A stretch of DNA of 64,000 bases from Labrys sp. KNU-23 (GCF_008330945.1 NZ_CP043489.1:4227501-4291500); one strand, 5' to 3'. Shown: positions 42,171 through 51,507, numbered from the stretch's first letter. Translations and numbers: made by a program. Notes: generated from the letters alone by a model not told the origin.

Positions 42171-43634
42171 ATGTTGGAAAAGCTGGCGCAGACACTCGAA
42201 TTCAAGCGTGAGGCCGCCTACGTCAACGGTCAATGGATCGCTGCCGATAACGGCAAGACCTTGCCGGTCACCAATCCCGCCACGGGCGAACTCATTGGCA
42301 GCGTGCCCAATTGCGGCAAGGACGAGACCGCACGTGCCATTGCCGCCGCCGACGCCGCTTTCCCGGCCTGGCGCGCCAAGACGGCCAAGGAGCGGGCCAA
42401 GATCCTGCACAAGCTCGCCGACCTGGTCGAGGCCAATGCCGATGCGCTCGGCGTGCTGCTCACGGTCGAGCAGGGCAAGTCGCTCGCCGAAGCGCGCGGC
42501 GAGGTTGTGTTCTCGGCCGCCTATGTGCGCTGGTTCGCCGAAGAAGCCCAGCGCGTCTATGGCGATGTGATCCCTTCGCCGTGGCCGGGCCGCCGCATCC
42601 TGGTCACCAAGGAGCCTGTGGGGGTCGTCGGCGCCATCACGCCCTGGAACTTCCCCTCCTCGATGATCGCCCGCAAGCTCGGCCCTGCCTTGGCCGCAGG
42701 CTGCACCATCGTGATCAAGCCGGCCCTGCAGACGCCCTATTCGGGCCTCGCCTGGGGCGTGTTGGCCGAAATGGCCGGCATTCCGGCCGGTGTCGTCAAC
42801 GTCCTCACCGGTTCTGCCAGCGCCATCGGCGGCGAGCTCACCTCCAATCCGCTGGTGCGCAAGATCACCTTCACCGGCTCCACGCCGATCGGCAAGCTCC
42901 TGGTCGAGCAGTCGGCCAAGACGCTCAAGAAGGTCTCGATGGAGCTCGGCGGCAATGCTCCCTTCATCGTGTTCGACGATGCCGATGTCGACAGGGCGAT
43001 CGAGGGCGCGATGATCGCCAAATACCGCAACTCAGGCCAGACCTGCGTGTGCACCAATCGCTTCCTGGTGCAGTCAGGCATCCACGACACATTCGTCGAG
43101 AAGCTGATCGCCGCTTCCAACGCGCTCAAGGTCGGCAATGGCCTGGAGGCTGGCGTGCAGCAGGGGCCGCTGATCGACGAGAAGGCGGTGGAGAAGGTCG
43201 AGGAGCATATCAGCGACGCCGTCGCCAAGGGTGGCAAGGTGGTGGCGGGCGGCAAGCGTCATGCGCTCGGCCACACCTTCTTCGAGCCGACGGTGGTGAC
43301 GGGGGTGACCCCGGACATGCTGGTGGCGCGCGACGAGACCTTCGGGCCGCTGGCCCCGGTGTTCAAGTTCGAGACCGAGGAAGAGGCCGTCCGGATGGCC
43401 AACGACACCGAGTTCGGCCTGGCTTCCTATTTCTATACCAAGGATCTCGGCCGCGCCTTCCGGGTCGCCGAAGCGCTGAAATACGGCATGGTCGGTGTCA
43501 ATGAGGGCCTGATTACCACCGAAGTCGCTCCCTTCGGCGGCGTCAAGGAATCCGGCATGGGCAAGGAAGGCTCCAAATATGGCATCGAGGATTATATCGA
43601 TGCCAAATATGTCTGCCTCGGCGGCCTGGGCTGA
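42171..43634 (+). CDS. gabD: Succinate-semialdehyde dehydrogenase, NAD(P)+
   Basis: Aldehyde dehydrogenase of 487 residues that oxidises succinate semialdehyde to succinate in the GABA pathway. It shows the GabD features GVVGAITPWNFPSSMIARKL, FTGSTPIGKLL, general-base Glu258 (MELGGNAPF) and the nucleophile Cys292 (SGQTCVCTNRF) with the second Cys294 typical of this subfamily. GGAGGAAG lies just before the ATG. No gabT or GABA permease is nearby. A bidirectional terminator follows. Confidence 0.93.
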   Translation: MLEKLAQTLEFKREAAYVNGQWIAADNGKTLPVTNPATGELIGSVPNCGKDETARAIAAADAAFPAWRAKTAKERAKILHKLADLVEANADALGVLLTVEQGKSLAEARGEVVFSAAYVRWFAEEAQRVYGDVIPSPWPGRRILVTKEPVGVVGAITPWNFPSSMIARKLGPALAAGCTIVIKPALQTPYSGLAWGVLAEMAGIPAGVVNVLTGSASAIGGELTSNPLVRKITFTGSTPIGKLLVEQSAKTLKKVSMELGGNAPFIVFDDADVDRAIEGAMIAKYRNSGQTCVCTNRFLVQSGIHDTFVEKLIAASNALKVGNGLEAGVQQGPLIDEKAVEKVEEHISDAVAKGGKVVAGGKRHALGHTFFEPTVVTGVTPDMLVARDETFGPLAPVFKFETEEEAVRMANDTEFGLASYFYTKDLGRAFRVAEALKYGMVGVNEGLITTEVAPFGGVKESGMGKEGSKYGIEDYIDAKYVCLGGLG

Positions 43635-43666
43635 GGCTTCCTCGCCTGCTGACAGCTGAAATCGAG

Positions 43667-43694
43667 AAGGGCCGGCATTTCGCCGGCCCTTTTT
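43667..43694 (+). terminator. Terminator after gabD, probably bidirectional
   Basis: AAGGGCCGGC (43667-43676) pairs with GCCGGCCCTT (43682-43691), 5-base loop, then TTT. It lies between two convergent genes and has A residues on the other side, so it can serve both. Confidence 0.88.
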
Positions 43695-43701
43695 GTTTGG
43701 G

Positions 43702-44484
43702 TCAGTCGAATACCGTTGTCAGCTGCCTGACGTCGGCTCCTTCCTTCACACGGAGGAGCTGGAAATAGGCCACGGCCGACGCCACGAAGGCAAAGCCGGT
43801 CGACAAGGCATCGACGGCGATGGTCGCGGCATATTTCAGGTAGCTGGCCTGATCCGGCGTCGAACCCGTGCCTTTGAAAGCATTGCTGATTTCCTCGAAA
43901 TTGATGGCCAGTCGCGGCGCAATCTGAAGAAGCAGGAGGAACAGGCCGAGGATCAGCAATTTCCACCGGAAGCCTTTCGTCAGTTCTGCGCTTCTTTTCA
44001 GAGACTGGAGGGGGCCTGTTCGCTCGATCACGCAGACAGGGCCTGCCACGAAGTAACGGCAGAGCATCATCAGGCCGGGGACGACCAGGACGACGAGCCC
44101 GAGATAAAAGGCCCCGAGGACGATGATCGTGGTCGCGAAAAGGGCAAGACAATTGCTGCCGGCATGGGTGAACGCCGCTCTCAACGAGAAGGGTTGATGG
44201 TCGAGGACCTGCTGGACTCCCAGACAGGACATCGCCCCGGCCATCGCACTCAATGCCAGGCTCAGCAGCAGGGTTGACCAATATTCGGCCGAGGTGAGGA
44301 GAAGATCCTGCGGTATGGGGAAGAAAGTCAGGATCAACGGGGGAGGCAGCACCGCAGCCAAAGCCAGCAGGGTGAAGCGCAGGAACCGCATGCGATAGAT
44401 GGCCCAGCTTGCCCGCAGCACCAGGCCAAGACCAAAGCGGTGCGTGGCGGGCCTGACTAGGGTGACGTTCTCGCTTCTCGACAT
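43702..44484 (-). CDS. Hypothetical multi-helix membrane protein
   Basis: 260 residues from the ATG at 44484 (a frame to 44613 exists but its extra N-terminus is not membrane-like). About six helices: ASWAIYRMRFLRFTLLALAAV, SAEYWSTLLLSLALSAMAGA, a Leu/Val-rich pair around LFATTIIVLGAFYLGLVVLV, and others. The segment RYFVAGPVCVIERTGPLQSL followed by KRSAELTKGFRWKLL resembles the membrane domain found in DUF7847 and glycerophosphodiesterase-type proteins. I cannot assign a function. Confidence 0.7.
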   Translation of the reverse strand: MSRSENVTLVRPATHRFGLGLVLRASWAIYRMRFLRFTLLALAAVLPPPLILTFFPIPQDLLLTSAEYWSTLLLSLALSAMAGAMSCLGVQQVLDHQPFSLRAAFTHAGSNCLALFATTIIVLGAFYLGLVVLVVPGLMMLCRYFVAGPVCVIERTGPLQSLKRSAELTKGFRWKLLILGLFLLLLQIAPRLAINFEEISNAFKGTGSTPDQASYLKYAATIAVDALSTGFAFVASAVAYFQLLRVKEGADVRQLTTVFD

Positions 44485-44726
44485 GGCTGGACGGACTTTC
44501 CCTGGAATGCGCCGACAAACCTCCACGATGTTGTCGCAGGGCACAAGGTTCTCTACCCTCGCAGATATGCCGACTGCGTGACATTTTTGCCGCGATTGCG
44601 CAGAAAATGCCATGAATTCAGGAATTTTTCGCCTGAAGAACGTCGTCGCCTCAATTTCGCCCGTTCACTGACTATTCACCCCTTGCGCTGCATTGAAAGC
44701 AGCTCGGCAAATGGGATTGTGTTTCG

Positions 44727-45767
44727 ATGCGGGCTGCCTCGCTCTTTGCTTTGATCGTTTCGGCACTTGTCCTGACGGGCTGCGTCGGGATCGACGACGA
44801 TTCCGGCGATGCAACCTCGTCCCTGAAGCCGGTGCTCACCAATACGGCCTCCAACGACCAGGCGGCCAATGCCGCTCCGCTCGGCATCTGGCGCGGCGGC
44901 ATGACCATGCTGGTGATGACCACGCGCAATTCGACCGGCAACAAGGAGCCCTGGTTCGGGGCCAAGCGCGCTTCCGACCCGACGGCGGCGCGCCTCGTGA
45001 TGTATCCGCCGTCCAAGTCGCTGCTGGCCGCCGTCAACCCGGTTTCCACGCCCGGCTGGTCGGTGGCCGGGGTGAGCGCCTTGCCGGGCGACCAGCCTGC
45101 CACGGCTCTTGCGGCGCAGGCCGAAGGGCGCGACGTCATCGTCTATGTCCACGGCTATAACGAGACCTTCGACAGCGCGTCGACGAGCTATGCCAAGCTG
45201 GTCGACGGCATCAAGTTCTCGGGCGTGCCCGTGCTGTTCTCCTGGCCTTCGCGCGCGGCCCTGCTCGACTACGTGACCGACAAGGACAGCGCGATGTGGT
45301 CGCGCGATGCCCTGGAGGACACGCTCACCGCGCTCGCCAACGATCCCAAGGTCGGCCGCATCAACCTGATCGCCCATTCGATGGGCTCGATGGTGATGAT
45401 GGAAGCCCTGCGCTCGATGTCCGATCGCATGGGGGCTTCTCTCCCCAATCATTTCGGCGCCATCGTGCTGGCCAATCCGGATGTCGACCTCGACCTTTTC
45501 CGCCGCCAGATGAAGCGGCTGTCGTCGCTGTCCTCGAAGATGACGGTGATCGTCTCCAAGAACGACCGTGCTCTGGAAATCTCGACCAAACTCGCCGGCG
45601 GCGTGCCGCGTGTTGGTTCGGGCGACAGCGAGGAACTGCAGAAGACCGGCGTGAAGGTGGTCGATGCCTCCGATTTCGGCTCCGGCTTCATCAACCACGA
45701 CATCTTCATGAGCCGCGAGGAAGTGCGGGCCGTGGTTGCCCGGGCGATCGAGAACGCGGACCAGTAG
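44727..45767 (+). CDS. Alpha/beta-hydrolase lipoprotein, DUF900 type
   Basis: 346 residues. A lipoprotein signal peptide (LFALIVSALVLTGC) puts the modified Cys at residue 18. The mature domain is an alpha/beta-hydrolase of the DUF900 family: DVIVYVHGYNETFDSA (oxyanion region), VPVLFSWPSRAAL, the nucleophile elbow LIAHSMGSMVMMEAL, and the closing His in GFINHDIFMS. It is probably anchored in the outer or inner membrane facing the periplasm. The substrate is unknown. It stands alone after a 242-base upstream gap. Confidence 0.85.
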   Translation: MRAASLFALIVSALVLTGCVGIDDDSGDATSSLKPVLTNTASNDQAANAAPLGIWRGGMTMLVMTTRNSTGNKEPWFGAKRASDPTAARLVMYPPSKSLLAAVNPVSTPGWSVAGVSALPGDQPATALAAQAEGRDVIVYVHGYNETFDSASTSYAKLVDGIKFSGVPVLFSWPSRAALLDYVTDKDSAMWSRDALEDTLTALANDPKVGRINLIAHSMGSMVMMEALRSMSDRMGASLPNHFGAIVLANPDVDLDLFRRQMKRLSSLSSKMTVIVSKNDRALEISTKLAGGVPRVGSGDSEELQKTGVKVVDASDFGSGFINHDIFMSREEVRAVVARAIENADQ

Positions 45768-45802
45768 CCTTCGGCGCCAGCTGGGAAAACGCGAAAGCGG
45801 CA

Positions 45803-46144
45803 CTACGCCAGGAAATCGGCGCGGTGCGGGGTGAAGCAGTCGACCAGCCGGCCTTTCTCGAGCGCTTTGACACCATGTTCGAGGCCGGATGGCACGATGA
45901 AGCTGTCGCCAGCGGCGAGCGTTTCGGTTCTTCCCCCGATGGTGACCTCGAACCGCCCTTCGGCGACATAGCTGGACTGTATGTGGGGGTGCGAATGCAG
46001 CCAGCCCACGCCATCCTTCTCGAAGGCGAATTCGACCATCATCAGTTCGTCGGTATAGGCGAGGACGCGTCGCCGGTTGCCGTCCGGCGTGGACTGCCAC
46101 TCGGCGTCACCGGACCGGGCGAAGATGTCCTTGCTGCGGATCAT
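45803..46144 (-). CDS. kdgF: Cupin, KdgF-like
   Basis: Single-domain cupin of 113 residues. Metal-ligand and family positions are present: WLHSHPHIQSSYVAEGRFEV (two His and a Gln/Ser region), then AAGDSFIVPSGLEHGVKALE and LVDCFTPHRADF. The C-terminal FTPxRxDF is characteristic of KdgF, which speeds ring opening of the 4,5-unsaturated uronates made by pectate and alginate lyases. GAGG lies before the ATG. It is next to the FadR-type regulator of the arabinoside locus, with no lyase in view. Confidence 0.8.
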   Translation of the reverse strand: MIRSKDIFARSGDAEWQSTPDGNRRRVLAYTDELMMVEFAFEKDGVGWLHSHPHIQSSYVAEGRFEVTIGGRTETLAAGDSFIVPSGLEHGVKALEKGRLVDCFTPHRADFLA

Positions 46145-46233
46145 AGTGCCTCACCTCGCCATCCAGCCACCACCGGGAAGATAACCACATGTTGGGAGCG
46201 CTGTCCCGCATATCGTCGCCGGCCAGGCTGCCC

Positions 46234-46977
46234 CTATTGCCCGGCCGCCTTTTCGATGGCGCGCGGCGCATTGCGCAGGGCCTCCAGCATGCGCGCGCGT
46301 GAAATTTCCAGCAATTGGCTCATGGCGCGCGACGCTTCGTCCGCCTTGCGGGCGAGGATGGCCGAAACCACGGCCTGATAGGGTTGCAGGTCCATCGCCT
46401 GCCCGTTGGCGCTGCGCTGGGTCAGGCCGAAGGAGACTTTCAGGGCCGTCTTGACTGCCCGCCCGATGGTGACGAACAGGCCGTTATGGGTTGCCGTCAT
46501 GATGGCGAGGTGGAATTCGGTCTCGGCGCCTGCCGCCAAGGCCGGCTGCCCCAGCATGGAGACCAGATCCGAGAAGCGCATGCGGATACGTTCGAGATCA
46601 TCCGCCGAACCGTCTCGCGCCGCCAGGAAGCAGGCGCGCGGCTCGAAGCAGTTCCGCATTTCGTAGAGATCCTCGATGATGCGCTCGTCGAACTGGGCGT
46701 TGAGGCGCCAGGACAGCACGTCCTGGTCGAGCAGGTTCCAGTCGGCGAAGGGCAGCACGCGCGTGCCGGTCTTGGGCGAAACCTCGACCAGCCCCTTGGC
46801 CGCCAGGTTCTTTACCGCCTCGCGCACTGTCGAGCGGCTGACGCCATAGGCCTGGCAGAGTTCGTTCTCGATCGGCAGGGTGTCGCCGGGGCGGAACTCT
46901 CCCGAGGTGATGCGGGTGCCGATGATGCGTGCGACCTGCGCACTCATCGTGCTGATGGCGGTATCCCGCTCGAACAT
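46234..46977 (-). CDS. FadR/GntR-family transcriptional regulator
   Basis: 247 residues. The N-terminal winged helix (GTRITSGEFRPGDTLPIENE; YGVSRSTVREAVKNLAAKGL; VSPKTGTRVLPFADWN) is GntR, and the alpha-helical C-terminal domain (LYEMRNCFEPRACFLAAR; ETEFHLAIMTATHN) is the FCD ligand domain of the FadR subfamily, which usually senses carboxylates or sugar acids. I start at 46977, with GGAG six bases upstream; 46983 is too close to it. It is divergent from the ABC operon, whose promoter overlaps a 17-bp palindrome, the likely binding site. Confidence 0.9.
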   Translation of the reverse strand: MFERDTAISTMSAQVARIIGTRITSGEFRPGDTLPIENELCQAYGVSRSTVREAVKNLAAKGLVEVSPKTGTRVLPFADWNLLDQDVLSWRLNAQFDERIIEDLYEMRNCFEPRACFLAARDGSADDLERIRMRFSDLVSMLGQPALAAGAETEFHLAIMTATHNGLFVTIGRAVKTALKVSFGLTQRSANGQAMDLQPYQAVVSAILARKADEASRAMSQLLEISRARMLEALRNAPRAIEKAAGQ

Positions 46978-47165
46978 ACTCATCTCCAAACCAGCCCGCG
47001 GCCGGACCCAGGCGGGAACGCGCCCTTCGCACGGGCAACTCCGACCGTGCCTGGGAGGGCACTCCACCTCTTATCACCGCTATCGGGGGCGAACAAAGCG
47101 CCCAACAACCCTCCTGCCAATTATGAATCCTCCTACAAATTGCCGATATCCGACCCGCCGATGGA

Positions 47166-47195
47166 TTGACACCGTGTCGCGATTGCTTCTATCTT
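47166..47195 (+). promoter_or_regulatory. Predicted sigma-70 promoter of the arabinoside transport operon
   Basis: TTGACA (47166-47171), an 18-base spacer, and TATCTT (47190-47195). The -35 is consensus. The -10 runs into the palindrome at 47194-47210. Confidence 0.65.
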
Positions 47196-47210
47196 ATCAT
47201 CAGATGATAA
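47194..47210 (+). promoter_or_regulatory. 17-bp palindromic operator at the ABC operon promoter
   Basis: TTATCATC, a central A, then GATGATAA: a perfect 17-bp palindrome overlapping the -10 and covering the start region. The position fits repression by the divergent FadR-type regulator. Confidence 0.75.
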
Positions 47211-47237
47211 TAAGAAAAGATGGTAGGAGGAAGAGCC

Positions 47238-48317
47238 TTGAGTGCCATCGACATCGACAGGGTGTCCAAGACCTTTGGCGCCGTGAACGTCATCGCCGAC
47301 CTCTCCCTGAAGATCCGCTCGGGTGAGTTCATTGCCTTCCTCGGGCCGTCGGGCTGCGGAAAATCCACCTTGCTGCGCATGATCGCGGGGCTGGAGCGCG
47401 TCGATGGCGGTTCGATCTCGATCGGAGGCCAGAGGGTCGACCAGCTTCCCCCGGGCGCTCGCGGCGTCGCCATGGTGTTCCAGCATTATGCGCTCTATCC
47501 GCATATGACGATCTACGAGAACATGGCCTTCGGCCTGCGCAACATCGCCGTGCCCAGCCAGGAGATCGATCGCCGGGTGAAGGAAGCGGCCCGCATATTG
47601 GAGATCGAGCCGCTGCTTGCGCGCAAGCCAGGCCAACTCTCCGGCGGCCAGCGCCAGCGCGTCGCCATCGGCCGGGCTCTGGTAAAAAGCCCCAAGGCCT
47701 ATCTGTTCGACGAGCCACTTTCCAATCTCGATGCGGCGCTGCGCGTGCGCACCCGCGTCGAGCTCGCCCGCCTCCACCAGCAGGTGCAGGCCACCACCAT
47801 CTTCGTGACCCATGACCAGGTCGAGGCGATGACGCTGGCCGAGCGCATCGTGGTGATGAATGCCCGCAAGATCGAGCAGGTGGGTACGCCGATGGAGGTC
47901 TATTCCCGCCCCGCCACCGAGTTCGTGGCGCGCTTCGTCGGCTCGCCCGCCATGAACTTCCTGCCGGTCACCATCGCCGAGCAGGGCGGCCTTGCCGCCG
48001 CCAGGCTCGCGGATGGCACCGGCATCGCCACCCGCGTGCCCGTCGCGGCCCTGCCGCAGGGTGCCGCTCTGCGCCTGGGGGTGAGGGCGGAGGCCGTCCG
48101 GGTCGATCCGGCAGGCTCTCTTGCCGGCCGGATCGAGGTGGTCGAGCGCCTCGGCGACCGCACGCATCTTTATGTGCGCCTGCCCGACGGCACCTCGTTG
48201 GTCGCCGAGGACAAGGGCGCGTCGACCGCCGTCGCCGGGGGCGAGGCCCGCTTCTCGATGGATTCGCAGGCTGCGCATCTGTTCGACGATGGCGGCCGCG
48301 CCTTCCATGCTGCGTGA
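47238..48317 (+). CDS. ABC transporter ATP-binding protein, UgpC/MalK type
   Basis: Sugar-importer ATPase of 359 residues. Walker A is GPSGCGKST, the signature LSGGQRQRVAIGRAL, Walker B YLFDEPLSNLD, switch His VTHDQVEAMT, and the C-terminal MalK-type regulatory OB-fold begins around GTPMEVYSRPATEFVARFVG. I choose the TTG at 47238 because AGGAGG lies just before it; the ATG at 47220 overlaps that ribosome site. It leads a four-gene CUT1 importer operon. Confidence 0.92.
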   Translation: MSAIDIDRVSKTFGAVNVIADLSLKIRSGEFIAFLGPSGCGKSTLLRMIAGLERVDGGSISIGGQRVDQLPPGARGVAMVFQHYALYPHMTIYENMAFGLRNIAVPSQEIDRRVKEAARILEIEPLLARKPGQLSGGQRQRVAIGRALVKSPKAYLFDEPLSNLDAALRVRTRVELARLHQQVQATTIFVTHDQVEAMTLAERIVVMNARKIEQVGTPMEVYSRPATEFVARFVGSPAMNFLPVTIAEQGGLAAARLADGTGIATRVPVAALPQGAALRLGVRAEAVRVDPAGSLAGRIEVVERLGDRTHLYVRLPDGTSLVAEDKGASTAVAGGEARFSMDSQAAHLFDDGGRAFHAA

Positions 48318-48327
48318 GGAGGGGCTG

Positions 48328-49257
48328 ATGTCCACGCAGAGCCTTCCCTCCGCCGTGACCGCAACGCCCGTCCCCCGTTATGCCGGCGCCTCGATCGGGC
48401 CGAGCTGGCGCAATCTCCTGTTCGTCCTGCCCTTCCTCGCCGTCTATGTCGTTCTCCTGGTCTATCCGCTGTTTCGCGGCATCTGGATCAGCCTGCAGGA
48501 ATACGACATGTTCGACCAGACCGCCTCTTTCGCCGGCCTGGCGAATTTCCGGCGCCTGTTCGCCGACAAGGTCTTCCTGGGCACGGCGAGCAATACCTTC
48601 GTCTTCGTGCTGATGACCGTGCCGGTCTTCGTCGCCATCGGCCTTGCCCTCGCGCTCGCCCTCAACCGCGAGAGCAAGGGCAGTGCCGCCTTGCGGGCGA
48701 TCTTCTTCGGCACCTCGGTGCTGTCGGTGACCATCGTCACCATCATCTGGAAGATGATGTACCTGCCGGACCGGGGCCTGATCGCCGGCATCCTCTCGGT
48801 CTTCGGCCTGCCGCCGATCCAGTTCCTCACCAGCCAGGAGCTTGCTTTGCCGGCCATCGCGCTGTGCACGCTGTGGTGGGTCATCGGCCTGCCGATGATG
48901 CTCTTCCTCGCCGCCCTGCAGCAGATACCGGGCGAGCTCTACGAGGCCGCGGCGCTCGACAATGCCGGGCGCTGGCGCTCGTTCTGGTCGATCACGCTGC
49001 CCTCGATCCGGCGCAGCGTCGTCGTCGTGGCGATCTACGAGATCGTCGCGCAGTTCCAGCTCTTCGGCCAGGCGCAGCTCCTCACCCGCGGCGGCCCCAA
49101 CAACGCCTCGCGCCCCATCGTGCAGTTCATCTATGAGGAGGGCTTCCAGCGCTGGAACGTCGGCTACGCCGCCGCGGCCTCCGAGGTGCTGTTCCTGCTG
49201 ATGGCGATTGCCGCGATCCTGCAATATGTCGCCGCCCGCCGGCGGACGGAGGGCTAG
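48328..49257 (+). CDS. CUT1 ABC transporter permease, MalF/UgpA type
   Basis: Inner-membrane permease of 309 residues with six helices and the EAA loop (LYEAAALDNAGRWRSFWSIT). The N-terminal region LPFLAVYVVLLVYPLFRGIW is typical of MalF-type sugar permeases. The ATG at 48328 has GAGGAGG upstream and lies ten bases after the ATPase stop. Partner of the MalG-type permease encoded three bases later. Confidence 0.92.
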   Translation: MSTQSLPSAVTATPVPRYAGASIGPSWRNLLFVLPFLAVYVVLLVYPLFRGIWISLQEYDMFDQTASFAGLANFRRLFADKVFLGTASNTFVFVLMTVPVFVAIGLALALALNRESKGSAALRAIFFGTSVLSVTIVTIIWKMMYLPDRGLIAGILSVFGLPPIQFLTSQELALPAIALCTLWWVIGLPMMLFLAALQQIPGELYEAAALDNAGRWRSFWSITLPSIRRSVVVVAIYEIVAQFQLFGQAQLLTRGGPNNASRPIVQFIYEEGFQRWNVGYAAAASEVLFLLMAIAAILQYVAARRRTEG

Positions 49258-49260
49258 GCC

Positions 49261-50106
49261 ATGGCGAGCGCGCAGCAATTCGTCGGCCGCACCGCCGGAG
49301 ACCGGGTGATCCTGGCGGGAGTCCTAGTCCTGGCCTTCGCCTGGCTGGTTCCCGTCGCCTGGGTGATCGTGCTCTCCTTCAAGCCCAATGCGGAGCTGAT
49401 GCTCTCCACCGCCACGGCCCTGCATCCGCCCTATACGCTGAAGAACTACACCGACATCATCGCGTCATCCGGCGTGTTTCGCTGGCTGCTCAACTCCATG
49501 ATCGTGGCCGGTGGCATGACCATCGGCACGCTGGTGCTGTCATCCCTGGCCGGCTACGGCTTTGCCCGCACCGAGTTTTTCGGCCGGGACATCCTGTTCG
49601 TGCTGGTGCTGCTGGGCCTCGCCATCCCTGAACAGGCGGTGATCATCGCCCGTCACCAGATGTTCACCGACTGGAAGATGCACAATGGCTATCCGGCGCT
49701 GATCCTGCCGGGGCTGTCCCATGCCTTCGGCGTCTTCCTGATGACCCAATATTTCAAGGCCATCCCGCGCGACATCGACGAGGCCGCGATGCTGGACAAT
49801 GCCTCGCGCTTCAAGATCTTCTGGAAGGTCGTGCTGCCGCTGACCATCCCGGCCCAGGCCACGCTCGGCATCTTCACCTTCCTGTCGGCCTGGAACGACT
49901 ATCTCTGGCCTCTGATCTCGGCGACCAAGCCGGACATGTTCACTCTCACCGTCGGCATGGCCTCGACCCAGACCAACTTCGCCCAGTCCGAGGGGCTCGG
50001 CTTCCTGATGGCGCAGGCCGTCTTCGCCGGGCTGCCCGTCTTCATCGTCTACCTGTTCTTCCAGAAATACATCGTCCGCGCCGTGGCCGGCGCCGCGATC
50101 CGCTGA
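49261..50106 (+). CDS. CUT1 ABC transporter permease, MalG/UgpE type
   Basis: Inner-membrane permease of 281 residues. The opening WLVPVAWVIVLSFKPNAELM, the LAGYGFARTEFFGRDILF segment and the EAA loop (DEAAMLDNASRFKIFWKVVL) are typical of MalG-type sugar permeases. It begins three bases after the MalF-type gene. The two permeases form the channel for the binding-protein ligand. Confidence 0.92.
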   Translation: MASAQQFVGRTAGDRVILAGVLVLAFAWLVPVAWVIVLSFKPNAELMLSTATALHPPYTLKNYTDIIASSGVFRWLLNSMIVAGGMTIGTLVLSSLAGYGFARTEFFGRDILFVLVLLGLAIPEQAVIIARHQMFTDWKMHNGYPALILPGLSHAFGVFLMTQYFKAIPRDIDEAAMLDNASRFKIFWKVVLPLTIPAQATLGIFTFLSAWNDYLWPLISATKPDMFTLTVGMASTQTNFAQSEGLGFLMAQAVFAGLPVFIVYLFFQKYIVRAVAGAAIR

Positions 50107-50184
50107 AGGCGACGAGATCTCCTGGTTCCGCGTCCCGGCCGCGCGCTCGACCTTGAACAAAATCGGCCGAAACGGAGGAAATGC

Positions 50185-51507
50185 ATGATCGGTTTGAAAC
50201 GATTGCTCTATGCCGGGGCCCTCTTGCTGCTGTCGTCGCAGGCCGGCCTCGCCCAGGACAAGACCGAAATCTCGGTGTCGCGCTTCTTCGGCGCCTGCGA
50301 AGCCGACTATGGCACGGTGACGGATGTCGCCAGGGCCAATGGCGAGTGCGGCATCATCACGGCGCTGATCAACAAGTTCAATGCAGAGAGCAAGGACACT
50401 CGGGTCAAGGTCGATATCGTCGAATGGCCGGGCTACGACCAGCTCACCGCCCGCATCCGTTCCGGCGAGCCGCCGACCATCTCGGTCATGCATGAGGCCG
50501 TGATCAGCGACTATTCCTCGCGCGGGCTGCTCGAACCCCTCGACGAGGGCTTGAAGGCGGCGGGTGTCGATACCGCTGACTTCACCGATGCCGCCAAGGC
50601 CGGGGTCACCAAGGACGGCAAGACCTATGCCTTGCCCTTCGATACCCATACCTGGCTCTGGCACATCAATCTGAACCTGTTCAAGCAAGCCGGCCTCGTC
50701 GATGCTGCCGGCAAGCCGATTATGCCCAAGAATGGCGAGGAACTGCTGGCCCAGGCCAAGCAGTTCAAGGAAAAGACGGGCAAGCCCTATTTCGTCTGGA
50801 CCATCGCCAATGAGCGCGCCTTCTTCACGCGCACCTTCGATACGCTGCTCTACCAGCAGAATTCGGAATTCTTCGCCGATTCGACCAAGGTCAATTTCGC
50901 CACGCCCGAGGCCAAGAACGCCGCGACGCTGCTGAAGGCGCTCTACCAGAACGGCGACACCACCAAGGGGCAGGACTATGCCGCCTCGGTTGCCAGCTTC
51001 GCGGCCGGCGATGCGGGCGTGTTCATCTGCGGCACCTGGCTGGTCGATACCTATGACCAGGAATCCAAGAAGAGTGGTGCGCCCCTGTCCAACGGCTATG
51101 CGGTGGTGCCTTTCCCGCAGCTCTATCCCGGCAGCCCGCGCGTCTGGGCCGATGGGCATAGCTGGGTGGTCCTCAAGGCCGATCTCACCGATGCCCAGCG
51201 CAAATCGGCCTACGAATTCCTGAAATTCCTGTGGGACAATGATTTCCAGTGGGCGCGCACCGGCCATCTGCCCATCCGCAAATCCGTGGCCGACAGCGCC
51301 GAATTCAAGGCCCTGCCGCACCGGGCGGACCTTGCGCCGCTGACCACGAACGGCGCCGCCCGTCCGGCGGCGGTGAAGCGCCAGTTCGCGATCCAGGAGA
51401 TCGAGAATGACGAGGTCACCGCCGGCGTGACCGGCGACAAGGAGATCGACGCCGCGCTCGCCGATGCCCAGTCCCGCATCAACGAATTGCTGGCGAACGC
51501 GAAGTAA
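50185..51507 (+). CDS. Extracellular sugar-binding protein, family 1
   Basis: Periplasmic binding protein of 440 residues with a signal peptide (LLYAGALLLLSSQAGLA, cut before QDKTEISV). The family-1 pattern is seen in VDIVEWPGYDQLTARIRSGE, GKTYALPFDTHTWLWHINLN, SFAAGDAGVFICGTWLVD and FLKFLWDNDFQWARTGHLPI. CUT1 binding proteins take oligosaccharides. The GH51 gene downstream points to arabinosides. GGAGGAA precedes the ATG. Confidence 0.9.
   Translation: MIGLKRLLYAGALLLLSSQAGLAQDKTEISVSRFFGACEADYGTVTDVARANGECGIITALINKFNAESKDTRVKVDIVEWPGYDQLTARIRSGEPPTISVMHEAVISDYSSRGLLEPLDEGLKAAGVDTADFTDAAKAGVTKDGKTYALPFDTHTWLWHINLNLFKQAGLVDAAGKPIMPKNGEELLAQAKQFKEKTGKPYFVWTIANERAFFTRTFDTLLYQQNSEFFADSTKVNFATPEAKNAATLLKALYQNGDTTKGQDYAASVASFAAGDAGVFICGTWLVDTYDQESKKSGAPLSNGYAVVPFPQLYPGSPRVWADGHSWVVLKADLTDAQRKSAYEFLKFLWDNDFQWARTGHLPIRKSVADSAEFKALPHRADLAPLTTNGAARPAAVKRQFAIQEIENDEVTAGVTGDKEIDAALADAQSRINELLANAK

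Noticed and set aside
49540..51321. 593-codon open frame antisense to the CUT1 permease and binding-protein genes
   Set aside because: Spans two convincing genes on the plus strand and has no domain of its own.
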